Origin: Thermosynechococcus sp. HN-54
GTDB lineage: Bacteria > Cyanobacteriota > Cyanobacteriia > Thermosynechococcales > Thermosynechococcaceae
Assembly: GCF_023650955.1 (NCBI RefSeq)
Contig: NZ_CP098039.1
Span: forward strand, 62,001 to 126,000
Direction: 5' to 3'
DNA: 64,000 nt
Of the stretch, positions 27,613 through 36,723 are shown piece by piece. The stretch's first letter is position 1. Each line of letters begins with the position of its first letter. The notes below the pieces were generated by a model. It ran no database searches and had not been told where the DNA came from. It saw only the letters and a list, made by a program, of their open reading frames with translations. The position numbers were made by a program, and so were the translations under genes.

Positions 27613-29721
27613 ATGGTTATTGCGACCTCCCCTCAGACCGATAATCCGCTTTTGCGGGGCGATGGCTTTCCCCCCTTTGACCAGATTCAGGTGAGCCATG
27701 TTGAGCCAGCCGTGCGCCAACTGTTGCAGGAACTCACCCAAGAATTAGAGACCCTTGAGCAATCCTTCACCCCCACATGGGAGGGGTTGGTGGAACCCCT
27801 TGAACGTTTGAGCGATCGCCTCGGTTGGACGTGGGGCATAGTTAGCCATCTAACCGGGGTCAAAAACAGTCCCGAACTGCGCCAAGCCTACGAAGCCGTC
27901 CAACCTCAAGTGGTCGAGTTCTACACCCGGTTGGGACAATCCCGCCCCCTCTATGAAGGCTTTAAGACCCTTGCTGCCAGTCCTGAATTCCAAACCTTTT
28001 CCCCTGCTCGCAAACGCATTGTCGAAGCTGCCATTCGCAATGCCGAACACAGTGGTGTGAGTCTAACGGGGGCTGCCAAGGAGCGCTTCAATGCCATTCA
28101 ACTGGAATTAGCCGAGCTATCCACCCAGTTTGCCAACAACCTTTTGGATGCCACCAAGGCTTTTCGCCTCAAGCTCACGCAACCCGATGAAGTGGCAGGA
28201 CTCCCCCCCAGCCTCCTCGCTCTCGCTGCCCAAACGGCTCGCCAAGATGGTATTGAGAATGCTACACCCGAAACAGGTCCATGGCACATTACCCTCGACT
28301 TTCCCAGCTATGGCCCCTTTATGCAGCACAGCCAACGGCGGGATCTGCGGGAACAACTCTATCGCGCCTACGTTTCCCGTGCCAGCAGTGGCGAATGGGA
28401 TAACCGCCCCATCCTAGAGCGCATCCTTGCCCTACGGGTGGAAGAGGCACAGCTCCTTGGGTTTAATACCTATGCGGAACTCAGTCTTGCGAGCAAAATG
28501 GCCGACAGTGTGGCCAGTGTGGAAAAACTCCTAGAAGAGCTGCGTCAAGTTAGCTATAGTGCGGCTGCGCGGGAACTCGAAGAACTCAAAGCCTTTGCCG
28601 CCGCTCAAGGGGCATCCGAAGCGAATGATCTTCAGCACTGGGACATTGTCTATTGGGCAGAACGGCAGCGGAAGGCGCTCTTTGACTTCAATGATGAGGA
28701 ACTGCGTCCCTATTTTCCTTTGCCCCAAGTGCTTGAGGGCTTATTTGGGCTAGTGAAGCGACTGTTTGGCGTGACGGTGGTGCCTGCGGATGGGCAAGTG
28801 CCCGTTTGGCATCCTGATGTGCGCTTTTTTGCCATCCTTGATGAAAACAATCTGACGATCGCCCACTTTTACCTTGACCCCTACAGCCGTCCTGCGGAAA
28901 AACGGGGTGGCGCATGGATGGACGATTGCCTTGGCCGCGCCAAATATCGCATTCAGGGGGAATGGCGCACCCGCTTGCCCGTTACCTATCTTGTCTGCAA
29001 TCAAACCCCGCCAGTGGATGGCAAGCCCAGCCTAATGACCTTTAGCGAAGTGGAAACCCTCTTCCACGAATTTGGTCATGGCCTGCACCACATGCTGACG
29101 CGGGTCGATGAAGCGGGCGCAGCAGGGATTAACAATGTGGAGTGGGATGCGGTTGAACTCCCTAGCCAATTTATGGAAAATTGGTGCTACCATCGGCCGA
29201 CCCTTTTTGGCATGGCGTGCCACTATGAAACTGGGGAACCGCTGCCAGAACATTACTACGAAAAACTGGTTGCCGCCCGAACCTATCGCGCTGGCAGTGC
29301 TCTCTTGCGCCAGTTGCACTTTAGTTTGTTGGATTTGGAACTGCACCACCGCTATCGACCGGGTCAGGGGGAAACACCCCAACAGGTGCGCGATCGCATA
29401 GCCCAGACGACAACAATTTTGCCCCCTCTACCAGAGGATGCGTTTCTCTGTAGCTTTGGCCACATTTTTGCCGGTGGCTACGCAGCGGGTTATTACAGCT
29501 ATCTGTGGGCAGAAGTGCTCAGTGCCGATGCCTTTGCTGCCTTTGAAGAAGTTGGCCTAGAGAATGAGCAAGCCGTTGCTGAAATGGGACGACGCTATCG
29601 CGAAACCGTACTTGCCCTTGGCGGTAGCCAACCTCCGATGGAGATCTTCAAAGCCTTCCGCGGTCGTGAGCCGATCACTGAACCTCTACTACGGCACCGA
29701 GGATTGTTGTCGAATACTTAG
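27613..29721 (+). CDS. prlC: M3 family oligopeptidase (oligopeptidase A)
   Basis: A 702-residue zinc oligopeptidase of thimet/OpdA type, which degrades short peptides in the cytosol, including cleaved signal and transit peptides. The metal motif HEFGHGLHH (His485-) is intact, with the third ligand Glu in the NVEWDAVELPSQFMENW block. Length is typical. It starts 11 bases after the M23 gene and is probably in the same transcript. Confidence 0.93.
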   Translation: MVIATSPQTDNPLLRGDGFPPFDQIQVSHVEPAVRQLLQELTQELETLEQSFTPTWEGLVEPLERLSDRLGWTWGIVSHLTGVKNSPELRQAYEAVQPQVVEFYTRLGQSRPLYEGFKTLAASPEFQTFSPARKRIVEAAIRNAEHSGVSLTGAAKERFNAIQLELAELSTQFANNLLDATKAFRLKLTQPDEVAGLPPSLLALAAQTARQDGIENATPETGPWHITLDFPSYGPFMQHSQRRDLREQLYRAYVSRASSGEWDNRPILERILALRVEEAQLLGFNTYAELSLASKMADSVASVEKLLEELRQVSYSAAARELEELKAFAAAQGASEANDLQHWDIVYWAERQRKALFDFNDEELRPYFPLPQVLEGLFGLVKRLFGVTVVPADGQVPVWHPDVRFFAILDENNLTIAHFYLDPYSRPAEKRGGAWMDDCLGRAKYRIQGEWRTRLPVTYLVCNQTPPVDGKPSLMTFSEVETLFHEFGHGLHHMLTRVDEAGAAGINNVEWDAVELPSQFMENWCYHRPTLFGMACHYETGEPLPEHYYEKLVAARTYRAGSALLRQLHFSLLDLELHHRYRPGQGETPQQVRDRIAQTTTILPPLPEDAFLCSFGHIFAGGYAAGYYSYLWAEVLSADAFAAFEEVGLENEQAVAEMGRRYRETVLALGGSQPPMEIFKAFRGREPITEPLLRHRGLLSNT

Positions 29722-29729
29722 TTTGCGAC

Positions 29730-29942
29730 TTATGGAGCCTTAGGCAGGCGATCGCCTCGCGTTTGATCCAGCCACTCAAAAATCCGATCTAGCTGCTCCA
29801 AGGTAATGAAGCCATACTGCCAAAGAATAATCGGCAGCGATCCCCGCTGCTGTTGCCATTGACGCACCGCCATTGCAATGCTCTCTGGGGGGAGTGCCAG
29901 CTCCTGTTCAAGATAGTGCAGTAGTTGAGGAGAGTAGGGCAT
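29730..29942 (-). CDS. DUF2949 family small cyanobacterial protein
   Basis: A 70-residue protein beginning MPYSPQLLHYLEQELALPPE, with the core LPIILWQYGFITLEQLDRIF, matching DUF2949, a cyanobacteria-restricted family of unknown function. The frame is open further upstream to 30008, but the ATG at 29942 matches the family length. It is convergent with prlC, eight bases apart. Confidence 0.78.
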   Translation of the reverse strand: MPYSPQLLHYLEQELALPPESIAMAVRQWQQQRGSLPIILWQYGFITLEQLDRIFEWLDQTRGDRLPKAP

Positions 29943-30142
29943 CGCAGGTGAGGAGTGACTGATGAAACAGGGAGAACGGGTTAAGTATTTAGACTTGCAG
30001 TATAACAACGGGATGCGCAGGATAGGGCGAGTTTAACAAAAGCTGCATATTGTCTGAGAAGACGGCAGCGCTGATTGCAATGTTTCGCAGCATACCCTTA
30101 AGATAATTAAAAAAGATGCCCTATTTGTAAATTTTTATTACG

Positions 30143-30952
30143 ATGCTTCAGCAATTCCGCCGCTGGTTTCGCCAAATTGGTTTAGTGATGGTGCTGGTCA
30201 GCCTCTGTTGGTTGGGAGCGATCGCGCCTGCCCACAGCTTCAATAATCCTGAATTGTTGCCGGCAGAACCGACCAACGTTATTGACCTAGCCCAAATCCT
30301 CACTCCTGTGCAAAAGGAACGCCTTGACAGCGAGCTAGCAGAGTTTGAAGCCCAGACCGGCTGGAAATTACGGGTTCTCACCCAGTACGATCGCACCCCC
30401 GGCCTCGCAGTGCGAGATTTTTGGAACTTGGACGATCGCAGTATTCTCTTGGTGGCCGATACCCGCGGGGGCAATCTCTTGAACTTTAATGTTGGCGACA
30501 CCGCCTACCGAGTGCTCCAGCGCACCTTTTGGGTTGAGTTGCAAACCCGCTTTGGTAATCAATACTTTGTCCGCGACAACGGCGAAGACCAAGCCATCCT
30601 GCAATCTCTCCAAGCCATTGAAACCTGCCTCGCCCAAGGGGGCTGCCGCGCTGTCCCAGGATTACCCCAAGAGCAATGGCTTCTCACCCTTGCCACCTCC
30701 ATCTTTGGCGGCATCATTTTGGGCTTTGTGGCGCGTCCCCGCCGGGCTGATCAAAAAGTGGCTTGGACATGGATTCTTCTTTTTTCACCGCTGTGGGGCA
30801 TGCTTTTCTTTGCTTTTGGTTTAGGGCCAGTATTGGTACGCACCCAAGAATGGCTACCCGTTCTCCGTAATGTGGCTGGTTTTGCCCTCGGTGCCATTGT
30901 TGCCTTTTTAATTCCTGCCCCTAGTGGTCCCCCGCCCGTTCTAGAAGAATAG
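30143..30952 (+). CDS. psb32: TPM-domain photosystem II repair protein Psb32
   Basis: A 269-residue protein with a signal sequence (residues about 10-32, IGLVMVLVSLCWLGAIAPAHS), a TPM domain (NVIDLAQILTPVQKERLDSELAEF, then LLVADTRGGNLLNFNVGDTAYR and RDNGEDQAILQSLQAIETCL) and one or two C-terminal spans (FGGIILGFVARP, GMLFFAFGLG). This is the layout of cyanobacterial Psb32, the relative of plant TLP18.3, a lumen-facing factor that protects PSII and speeds its repair. Stand-alone gene. Related TPM proteins exist, so the Psb32 name is likely, not certain. Confidence 0.8.
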   Translation: MLQQFRRWFRQIGLVMVLVSLCWLGAIAPAHSFNNPELLPAEPTNVIDLAQILTPVQKERLDSELAEFEAQTGWKLRVLTQYDRTPGLAVRDFWNLDDRSILLVADTRGGNLLNFNVGDTAYRVLQRTFWVELQTRFGNQYFVRDNGEDQAILQSLQAIETCLAQGGCRAVPGLPQEQWLLTLATSIFGGIILGFVARPRRADQKVAWTWILLFSPLWGMLFFAFGLGPVLVRTQEWLPVLRNVAGFALGAIVAFLIPAPSGPPPVLEE

Positions 30953-31043
30953 GCGCCGTCAGGCTCTTAATTGGAAAATCGCGTAGGATTGAGGTTAACG
31001 ACATTAGCTCTCTTGACTCTCTTTGGGGTACCCGTCCTGTGCG

Positions 31044-32747
31044 ATGAACAGTAGCCACCCTTCTTCTCGCCACATTGTCGGCATTGTCAAAGGCCCCGGT
31101 GACAGCGGTAGCGAGTACGTCTTTATTACCGCCGATGCTCAGCCCGTGCGCATTGGTGAATTTGTCTATTATGAGTTCAGCGATCGCCCAAATGTCTCAT
31201 TGAATTCTCACACCGAGACGGTTCACCAAGTCCTCGGCAAGATTAGCGGCTGCCGTCTGATTGAGCATCTGCCGGATCGCATGTTTGCCGATCATGAACT
31301 CAATCCCGGTGCAGTGGCTGCCCTGATTGGTTTTACCTGTGAACCGGCGGAACTCTACGAAATAACCGTAGAAGTGATGGGGGAATTTCATTCGGTTTTT
31401 GGCTTCAATAATTTGCGGCGACTGCCCCTGCCCGGTGCCAAGGTCTATTTGGCTGACGATGCGCTGCTGCGGCACGTCCTCAATAAGAAAAAGCCAGAGG
31501 AGCCGGGGGCTGCCCATATCGGTTCACTGTTGTTGCGGCAGGAAGGCGCTGTCCCCATTGCTCTTGATGTCAAGGAACTAGTCAGCACCCACGTGGCCAT
31601 CCTTGCTGGCACAGGTTCCGGCAAATCCTATACCGCAGGGGTATTGGTGGAGGAATTGCTGTCGCCGAAAAATCGCGCCGCGGTGCTGATCCTCGACCCC
31701 CATGGGGAATACCACACGCTGGCGCACCTGAGGGGACATCCCGCTTTTCAAGGGGCGGATGGCTATCAACCCCAAGTGAAGATCATTACCCCAGAAAATG
31801 TAAAAATTCGCGTCTCCTCCCTCGAGTTTCACGATATTCTGACACTGCTCCCGCAAATGAGCGATCGCCAGCAGGCCATTCTCAAAAAAGCCCACGATGA
31901 AGTGCGCCGCCTCCACAAAAATGGCCATTGGAGTACGCAGGACTTAATTACGGCGGTCTATGCCGTGGATCGCGTTGAAGACGAAGAGGGCAATGTCAAG
32001 CAGGGATCCTCTGCCGATGCCTTGGCTTGGAAACTGGAAAAAATGCAACGCTCCGACTATTTCCATGCCTATGAACATTTGCCACCACGAGAGTTATTTG
32101 CCCCCGGCCAAGTGACCATCCTGCAAATGAATGAGATTCCCCTTGAGGAGCAGCAGGTGGTTGCCACGGCGATTTTGCGCCAAACCAACCATGCCCGCAT
32201 CAACACCCACAAAGGCCGCGTGTCTGAGGGGGATGAGCAGTACCTACCCTACCCGGTGTTTATCTTGATTGAAGAGGCGCACCGCTTTGCCCCTGCCCAT
32301 GAACCTTCCCAATGTAAGCGGGTGCTGCGCACCATTCTCAGCGAAGGCCGCAAATTTGGCCTTGGGGTGGGACTGATTACCCAGCGTCCCGGCAAACTCG
32401 ATAGCGATGTGCTTTCCCAGTGTATGAGCCAGTTCATGCTGCGGATTGTCAACCCCGTCGATCAAGAGAGCCTTAAGCATGGCGTCGAGGCCGCCGGTCG
32501 AGATCTCCTCAAAGAACTGCCTGCCCTCAGCAAGGGTCAAGTGATTATTGCCGGTGCCTGTGTGAACACCCCCGTGCTCTGTCGCGTGCGGCAACGCTTG
32601 ACTGCCCATGGTGGTGAGACATTGGATGCGCCGGCTCTGTGGCAAGCCTATTTTGACAAGCATAAACAGTTGGATCGCATGGTGGCGATGGCCAATCCGG
32701 CGCCGCGTCCTAAACCGCGAACCATTGGCCGGCGATCGCTCGAATAA
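31044..32747 (+). CDS. HerA-type ATPase (DUF87)
   Basis: A 567-residue P-loop ATPase. An N-terminal HAS-barrel-like region (HIVGIVKGPGDSGSEYVFIT) is followed by the Walker A GTGSGKSYTAG (about residues 189-199) and Walker B PVFILIEEAHRFAP, with RTILSEGRKFGLGVGLITQRPGKL after it. This is typical of HerA/DUF87 hexameric DNA translocases, which in archaea act with the NurA nuclease in end resection. No NurA or other nuclease is adjacent. I use the ATG at 31044 over one at 31023. A defence role is possible for the family, but nothing here supports it. Confidence 0.82.
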   Translation: MNSSHPSSRHIVGIVKGPGDSGSEYVFITADAQPVRIGEFVYYEFSDRPNVSLNSHTETVHQVLGKISGCRLIEHLPDRMFADHELNPGAVAALIGFTCEPAELYEITVEVMGEFHSVFGFNNLRRLPLPGAKVYLADDALLRHVLNKKKPEEPGAAHIGSLLLRQEGAVPIALDVKELVSTHVAILAGTGSGKSYTAGVLVEELLSPKNRAAVLILDPHGEYHTLAHLRGHPAFQGADGYQPQVKIITPENVKIRVSSLEFHDILTLLPQMSDRQQAILKKAHDEVRRLHKNGHWSTQDLITAVYAVDRVEDEEGNVKQGSSADALAWKLEKMQRSDYFHAYEHLPPRELFAPGQVTILQMNEIPLEEQQVVATAILRQTNHARINTHKGRVSEGDEQYLPYPVFILIEEAHRFAPAHEPSQCKRVLRTILSEGRKFGLGVGLITQRPGKLDSDVLSQCMSQFMLRIVNPVDQESLKHGVEAAGRDLLKELPALSKGQVIIAGACVNTPVLCRVRQRLTAHGGETLDAPALWQAYFDKHKQLDRMVAMANPAPRPKPRTIGRRSLE

Positions 32748-32801
32748 TTAGCCGTTGTCAACTCCAAAAAAATACGCTAGCTTAGGAGTAGCTCTATACA
32801 A

Positions 32802-33184
32802 GGGGCTGAAACGGCTTCGACGTCCTAGTGAAAGTTGGACTGTGAGGCAGGTCGAGAGTGGGCTATCTCTCGTTAATCCAGAGTCCAAACCAAAAGTAAC
32901 TGCGAACAACATCGTTCCTTTCGCTCGTAAAGCTGCTGCGGTAGCCTAAGACCTCTATACAGGTTCGAGCACTCGTTGTCCGACTCCGTTAAGGGCAGCG
33001 GGTTAACCCCAACGGATGCGCTAGACAGTTCTCTCTGGTGGGCTGTTTAGCAAAGACTTGACCAGAGCATCCTACTGTTCGGGATAAGGAACAGTCCCCG
33101 CCTGAGGGTCAGAAAGGCTAAACCTGTGAATGAGCAGTCGATGAATAGCTAGGGCGGACACGGGTTCGACTCCCGTCAGCTCCA
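32802..33184 (+). ncRNA. ssrA: Transfer-messenger RNA (tmRNA)
   Basis: One-piece tmRNA of about 383 bases. The 5' GGGGCTGAAACGGCTTCGAC and 3' GGTTCGACTCCCGTCAGCTCCA form the tRNA-Ala-like end. The tag reading frame (32902-32946, stop TAA) encodes ANNIVPFARKAAAVA, of the cyanobacterial type. It rescues stalled ribosomes with SmpB. The 3' end abuts the stop codon of the convergent amidase gene at 33185. Confidence 0.96.
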
Positions 33185-34990
33185 TCATCTTCCACTCAAA
33201 AAGTTCAAAATGCCTTGGGCGATCGCCCGCGCCATCTGCGTTCGCCACGCCGGATTCTGGAAGTTGGCAGCATCCTCGGCGCCGGTGACAAACCCTGTCT
33301 CCACAAGGGTAGAATCCATTGAGGTGTTACGGATCACATAAAATCGCGCCGAGCGTACTCCGCGATCGCGAATGTTCAAGGAACTGAGAATACTATTGTG
33401 AATGGCAGCCGCTAGGCGACTGGAGCGTCCAGGGGCAAAGTAGGTTTCCAAGCCATTCACATCGGGGCGAGCCATACTAATCGCATTGGCGTGAATACTC
33501 ACAAAGGCATTTGCCCGTGCCCGTTCCGCAATGGCCACACGGGGAGCCAAGTCTAAATCAATATCGCTGGTGCGGGTCATAATCACCTGCACCCCTTGCT
33601 GCTGTAAAAATTGAGCCACTTGCAGGCCAATATCTAGCACAATATCCTTTTCGCGAATGCCGCCAATGCCAACCGCCCCCGGATCCCGTCCGCCATGTCC
33701 GGGATCAATGACGACGACAAAACGGCCACGGGGAAGGGGTTGACTGGGGGGTTGAGTTGTGGCTGTGGGGGGGACATCAATTGGGGTGGGCGTACTCCTA
33801 GGAGGATCATTTGCCCCTTGAAGTTGGACAACAAAGGCTTCAGCCGATAGGGGACGGGGGCCAAGGATGCGAAAATTGGGTGCTGGCGTCAGAAGAATCG
33901 AGACCGTTTGATTATCCTCTTGGCGAAATTCAATATTGCTCAGGGGACTGCCGGTGACAAGGCGGGGTTCGCGCAGATTACTGTCCAACTGGGCTTGCCG
34001 TAGGCGAATGCGATAGCGATTGCCCTCCCAACCCACGTTATAGAAAAGGGTGCGATCGCCCTGAATCAGTAACTCTCGTCCCCCCAAATCAATGCGTTGA
34101 ATCGTGGTCAGGGGTGTTTGAGCGCTGGCGGGAGGAATCACACTAGGGCGCGGCAGCGGTGGCGGGGGAGGTGGGGGTGTAATTGCCGTAGTTGAAGGCA
34201 CAATCACAAAGCCATCATTACGGGGCGTCACTTGCCAATCGGCATCTTGAGGGTCAATGTCGAGGGTAATTTGGACTTGGCGATTGCCTTGGGCACGCAT
34301 TTCTGCACGGACGCGATCGCGACCAAAGCGGCGCAGTTCCAAGCGCCGAGGACTAAAGTTGCGAATCAGTTCACTATTGCTGAGGAGAATTTCAATGCGA
34401 TCGCGCCGAGGGCGGCGAATGGTGTAACTTCCTTCGGGCAGGGGGCGATCGGTCAAAACTAAAAAACCGGTGGCATCGGCACGCCAACTGCGGATTTGCA
34501 GTGAACCTGTGGGCGTTACTGAAGGAGTGGAAGGAGGAGACGGTGGCGTTGGCGTCGGTAGTGATACTGTTTGCTGCTGGGGTGGGGGCAGTTGCACCAG
34601 CCAGTTATTGGCGGTTATGCCGCGAAAGCGCACCTGCTGCGGGTCAATCGTAAAACCGGCCGCATATTCCACCACAATCCGTGTGGTCTGGGGGTCAAAC
34701 TGGGCAACTCGCACTTGGCGAATGGCACCACTGTAGTTTTGACTAATCTGGGGGCTACCGAGAACTACGCCGGGCAAGTCAATGACAAGACGGGTCGGGT
34801 TATAGACCAACTCAGCACGAGGTTGCACAGCGCGCTCTGTGCGAATCTCCAGTTGATTAGTGGCAGGGTTGAGTCGCCAAAATTGGAGGCGGCTGGCCAA
34901 AGCAGGTTGAGCCATAACTAAGGCAGCAGCGGGTGCCCATAGGCAGCTCACCACAGCTCGAAATTGCCAAGAACGCCATGGTTGATCCAT
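33185..34990 (-). CDS. amiC: N-acetylmuramoyl-L-alanine amidase with AMIN domains
   Basis: A 601-residue exported protein: signal sequence (to about residue 32, ending AQPALAS), AMIN-type beta domains (LQFWRLNPATNQLEIRTERAVQP; LLIQGDRTLFYNVGWEGNRYR), long proline-rich linkers, then an Amidase_3 domain from about residue 425: VVVIDPGHGGRDPGAVG (zinc His), IREKDIVLDIG (Glu) and FVSIHANA (His). It cuts the amide between MurNAc and the stem peptide, for daughter-cell separation; cyanobacterial AMIN amidases also shape septal pores in filamentous species. It is convergent with tmRNA with no gap. Confidence 0.9.
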   Translation of the reverse strand: MDQPWRSWQFRAVVSCLWAPAAALVMAQPALASRLQFWRLNPATNQLEIRTERAVQPRAELVYNPTRLVIDLPGVVLGSPQISQNYSGAIRQVRVAQFDPQTTRIVVEYAAGFTIDPQQVRFRGITANNWLVQLPPPQQQTVSLPTPTPPSPPSTPSVTPTGSLQIRSWRADATGFLVLTDRPLPEGSYTIRRPRRDRIEILLSNSELIRNFSPRRLELRRFGRDRVRAEMRAQGNRQVQITLDIDPQDADWQVTPRNDGFVIVPSTTAITPPPPPPPLPRPSVIPPASAQTPLTTIQRIDLGGRELLIQGDRTLFYNVGWEGNRYRIRLRQAQLDSNLREPRLVTGSPLSNIEFRQEDNQTVSILLTPAPNFRILGPRPLSAEAFVVQLQGANDPPRSTPTPIDVPPTATTQPPSQPLPRGRFVVVIDPGHGGRDPGAVGIGGIREKDIVLDIGLQVAQFLQQQGVQVIMTRTSDIDLDLAPRVAIAERARANAFVSIHANAISMARPDVNGLETYFAPGRSSRLAAAIHNSILSSLNIRDRGVRSARFYVIRNTSMDSTLVETGFVTGAEDAANFQNPAWRTQMARAIAQGILNFLSGR

Positions 34991-35263
34991 TCACCTTCCT
35001 CCACCAGCGATGCACTATGATACTGTCAAGTTGGCTTGCCAAGCCGCTCGCTCAAACGTGCTCAGCATACTCGATCAGGGACAGGTATGTGAACTGGCAC
35101 ATCCTGCGATTTAGTTTTGCGCGATCGCCCTCGGTTAGATTCAAATTTCAGCCGAGTTGCTTCAAGCTCACTTAGACGCACACCACCCGCAATGGGTTCT
35201 CCGATTGCATGATCCAGCGTGCCAGCCCGTAGCTTTGGACAGATAGCGTTTTCGGAGCAATGG

Positions 35264-35755
35264 ATGGCCAGTGGTCGCACCCACGATCGCCTGACGTGGA
35301 TCGGAATGCCAATTATTGGCTTTACCACGAGCGCCCTTACCCGTGACTGGCTGTGGGGGGCAATTGCCAGTAGTAGCTTTGGTATTGGTGGTTTTCTCCT
35401 TAGCCCTGATCTCGATACGCTCTCCTTGCCCTACTACCGTTGGGGCTGGCTACGGGGAATATGGCTACCCTATCAAAAAGCTTTTCGTCACCGCTCCTTT
35501 TGGACCCATGGCCCAGTAGTGGGCACGATGATTCGGTTGCTCTATCTGAGCCTTTGGCTGGGGTTAGGACTAGGTCTTGTGGCCGGGGTTGCCGCATTTA
35601 CAGGACACCTTCCCCTCATGCAAGAATGGCTACATCGCTGGCAGGAAATCGACTGGCACTGGGGACTCGCGATCGCCCTTGGCTTGGAGCTATCGGCGCT
35701 GGTGCACGTAATCAGTGATCTGATGGTTTCCCAGTGGCGGCGCTGGCAGCGTTAA
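35264..35755 (+). CDS. DUF2227 family membrane protein (putative metal-binding)
   Basis: A 163-residue protein starting MASGRTHDRLTW; the frame is open from 35219, but this ATG follows CGGAG at good spacing and gives the family N-terminus. It has hydrophobic spans and conserved histidine/aspartate clusters (SGRTHDR, SPDLDTLSLPYYRWGWLR, FRHRSFWTHGPVVGT) that make up DUF2227, described as a putative metal-binding protein, possibly a membrane hydrolase related to LexA-regulated YdjM. Function is unknown. Its stop overlaps the stop of the convergent gene by four bases. Confidence 0.78.
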   Translation: MASGRTHDRLTWIGMPIIGFTTSALTRDWLWGAIASSSFGIGGFLLSPDLDTLSLPYYRWGWLRGIWLPYQKAFRHRSFWTHGPVVGTMIRLLYLSLWLGLGLGLVAGVAAFTGHLPLMQEWLHRWQEIDWHWGLAIALGLELSALVHVISDLMVSQWRRWQR

Positions 35756-35997
35756 TGGTGGTGCGTAGGGCAAGGAGGCGCATTAATGGAGCGATCGAGC
35801 CAACCCACTGCCTGTTGGAGATGCGCCAACGCTTCAGCCTCATTTTCCTTGAGGAGATAGACAAGAGCCGCGGCTGCTTGTTCGAGGGCACGGGCACGGC
35901 GATTCCCCTTGAGGCGATGCCAATCTTGGGGAGTAATTTTAACCGCATCAAGGAGAGCACTAGCTAGTTCTTCTGCACGAGAGGTCGTTGGCACCAT
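35752..35997 (-). CDS. Small conserved cyanobacterial protein (DUF6439-like)
   Basis: An 81-residue, mainly helical protein (MVPTTSRAEELASALLDAV, DWHRLKGNRRARALEQAAAA) ending in a histidine-rich tail (PCPTHHH). It resembles small DUF6439-type proteins of cyanobacteria; the assignment is from memory of the DWHRLK motif and is modest. The terminal His-Cys tail could bind metal. Convergent with the DUF2227 gene, overlapping by four bases. Confidence 0.6.
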   Translation of the reverse strand: MVPTTSRAEELASALLDAVKITPQDWHRLKGNRRARALEQAAAALVYLLKENEAEALAHLQQAVGWLDRSINAPPCPTHHH

Positions 35998-36138
35998 AAA
36001 TGTGGATTAAAAGGAAACTCTACCCCTATTAGTTTAGAAAGTTTCTAGCTTGCCTTAACGCCCTGAACACTGGAACCTTGCCCTTCAATGATGGCGTCTA
36101 GACTAAAGGCAGGTGCATCCCGCCAAGGAGAGATAGTG

Positions 36139-36723
36139 ATGGTATCAAAAGTCACCCGCTCCCGCCCCACCTTGATTGTGCTGACTGTCATTGGTCTGGC
36201 CTCGGCTGGCACAGCAGCATGGCTAACCCTAAATCCTCCCCGACAGGGAGATTCGGTGCCCAATCCGGCCGAAGTTGCTCAGCAACAGGAAACCCAAATC
36301 TTTTGGGTAAAAAATGAGGGAGACAGGTTGGTTTTAGTCCCCTCAACGGTACGTATTAATAGCGCGGCAGCTCGACCGGAACTCTTTATCCAATCCCGTC
36401 TGGAGCGGCTCTTGGCAGGTCCTGCCAATCAAGATGTCACCACCAGCATTCCAGAAGATACCCGCGTCAATCGTGTAGAAGTCAAAGCCGATGGCATCCA
36501 TGTGGATCTCTCCCCAGAATTTACAAAGGGCGGGGGAAGTGCTTCGATGCAAGCGCGGTTAGGGCAGGTACTGTACACAGCCACAGTGAATGATCCCAAT
36601 GCACCGGTTTGGATTTCCATTGGCGGTGAACCCCTGCGCGTCTTGGGGGGTGAAGGCCTAGAGGTGACGCAACCGATGACCCGTCGCGACTTTCAAACGG
36701 CCTTTGCCCTCCGCACCCAATAG
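36139..36723 (+). CDS. GerMN-domain protein with N-terminal membrane anchor
   Basis: A 194-residue protein from the ATG at 36139, which has AAGGAG eight bases upstream; the frame is open from 36088. One membrane span (TLIVLTVIGLASAGTAAWLTL) is followed by a GerMN (sporulation/spore germination) domain: IQSRLERLLAGP, IPEDTRVNRVEVKADGIHVDLSPEF and QARLGQVLYTATVNDP. In non-sporulating bacteria GerMN proteins are associated with cell-wall processes; the role here is unknown. The last 31 bases overlap the end of the convergent permease gene. Confidence 0.8.
   Translation: MVSKVTRSRPTLIVLTVIGLASAGTAAWLTLNPPRQGDSVPNPAEVAQQQETQIFWVKNEGDRLVLVPSTVRINSAAARPELFIQSRLERLLAGPANQDVTTSIPEDTRVNRVEVKADGIHVDLSPEFTKGGGSASMQARLGQVLYTATVNDPNAPVWISIGGEPLRVLGGEGLEVTQPMTRRDFQTAFALRTQ

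Noticed and set aside
31044-32747. HerA ATPase as part of a defence island
   Set aside because: No nuclease, SIR2 or other defence partner lies nearby; neighbours are psb32 and tmRNA.
32755-32949. A 64-codon open frame ending in ANNIVPFARKAAAVA
   Set aside because: It is the tmRNA gene read as protein; only the last 15 codons are translated, as the tag.
34991-35263. Possible gene between the amidase and DUF2227 genes
   Set aside because: Frames on both strands lack start signals and recognisable protein sequence; the gap is probably the two divergent promoters.
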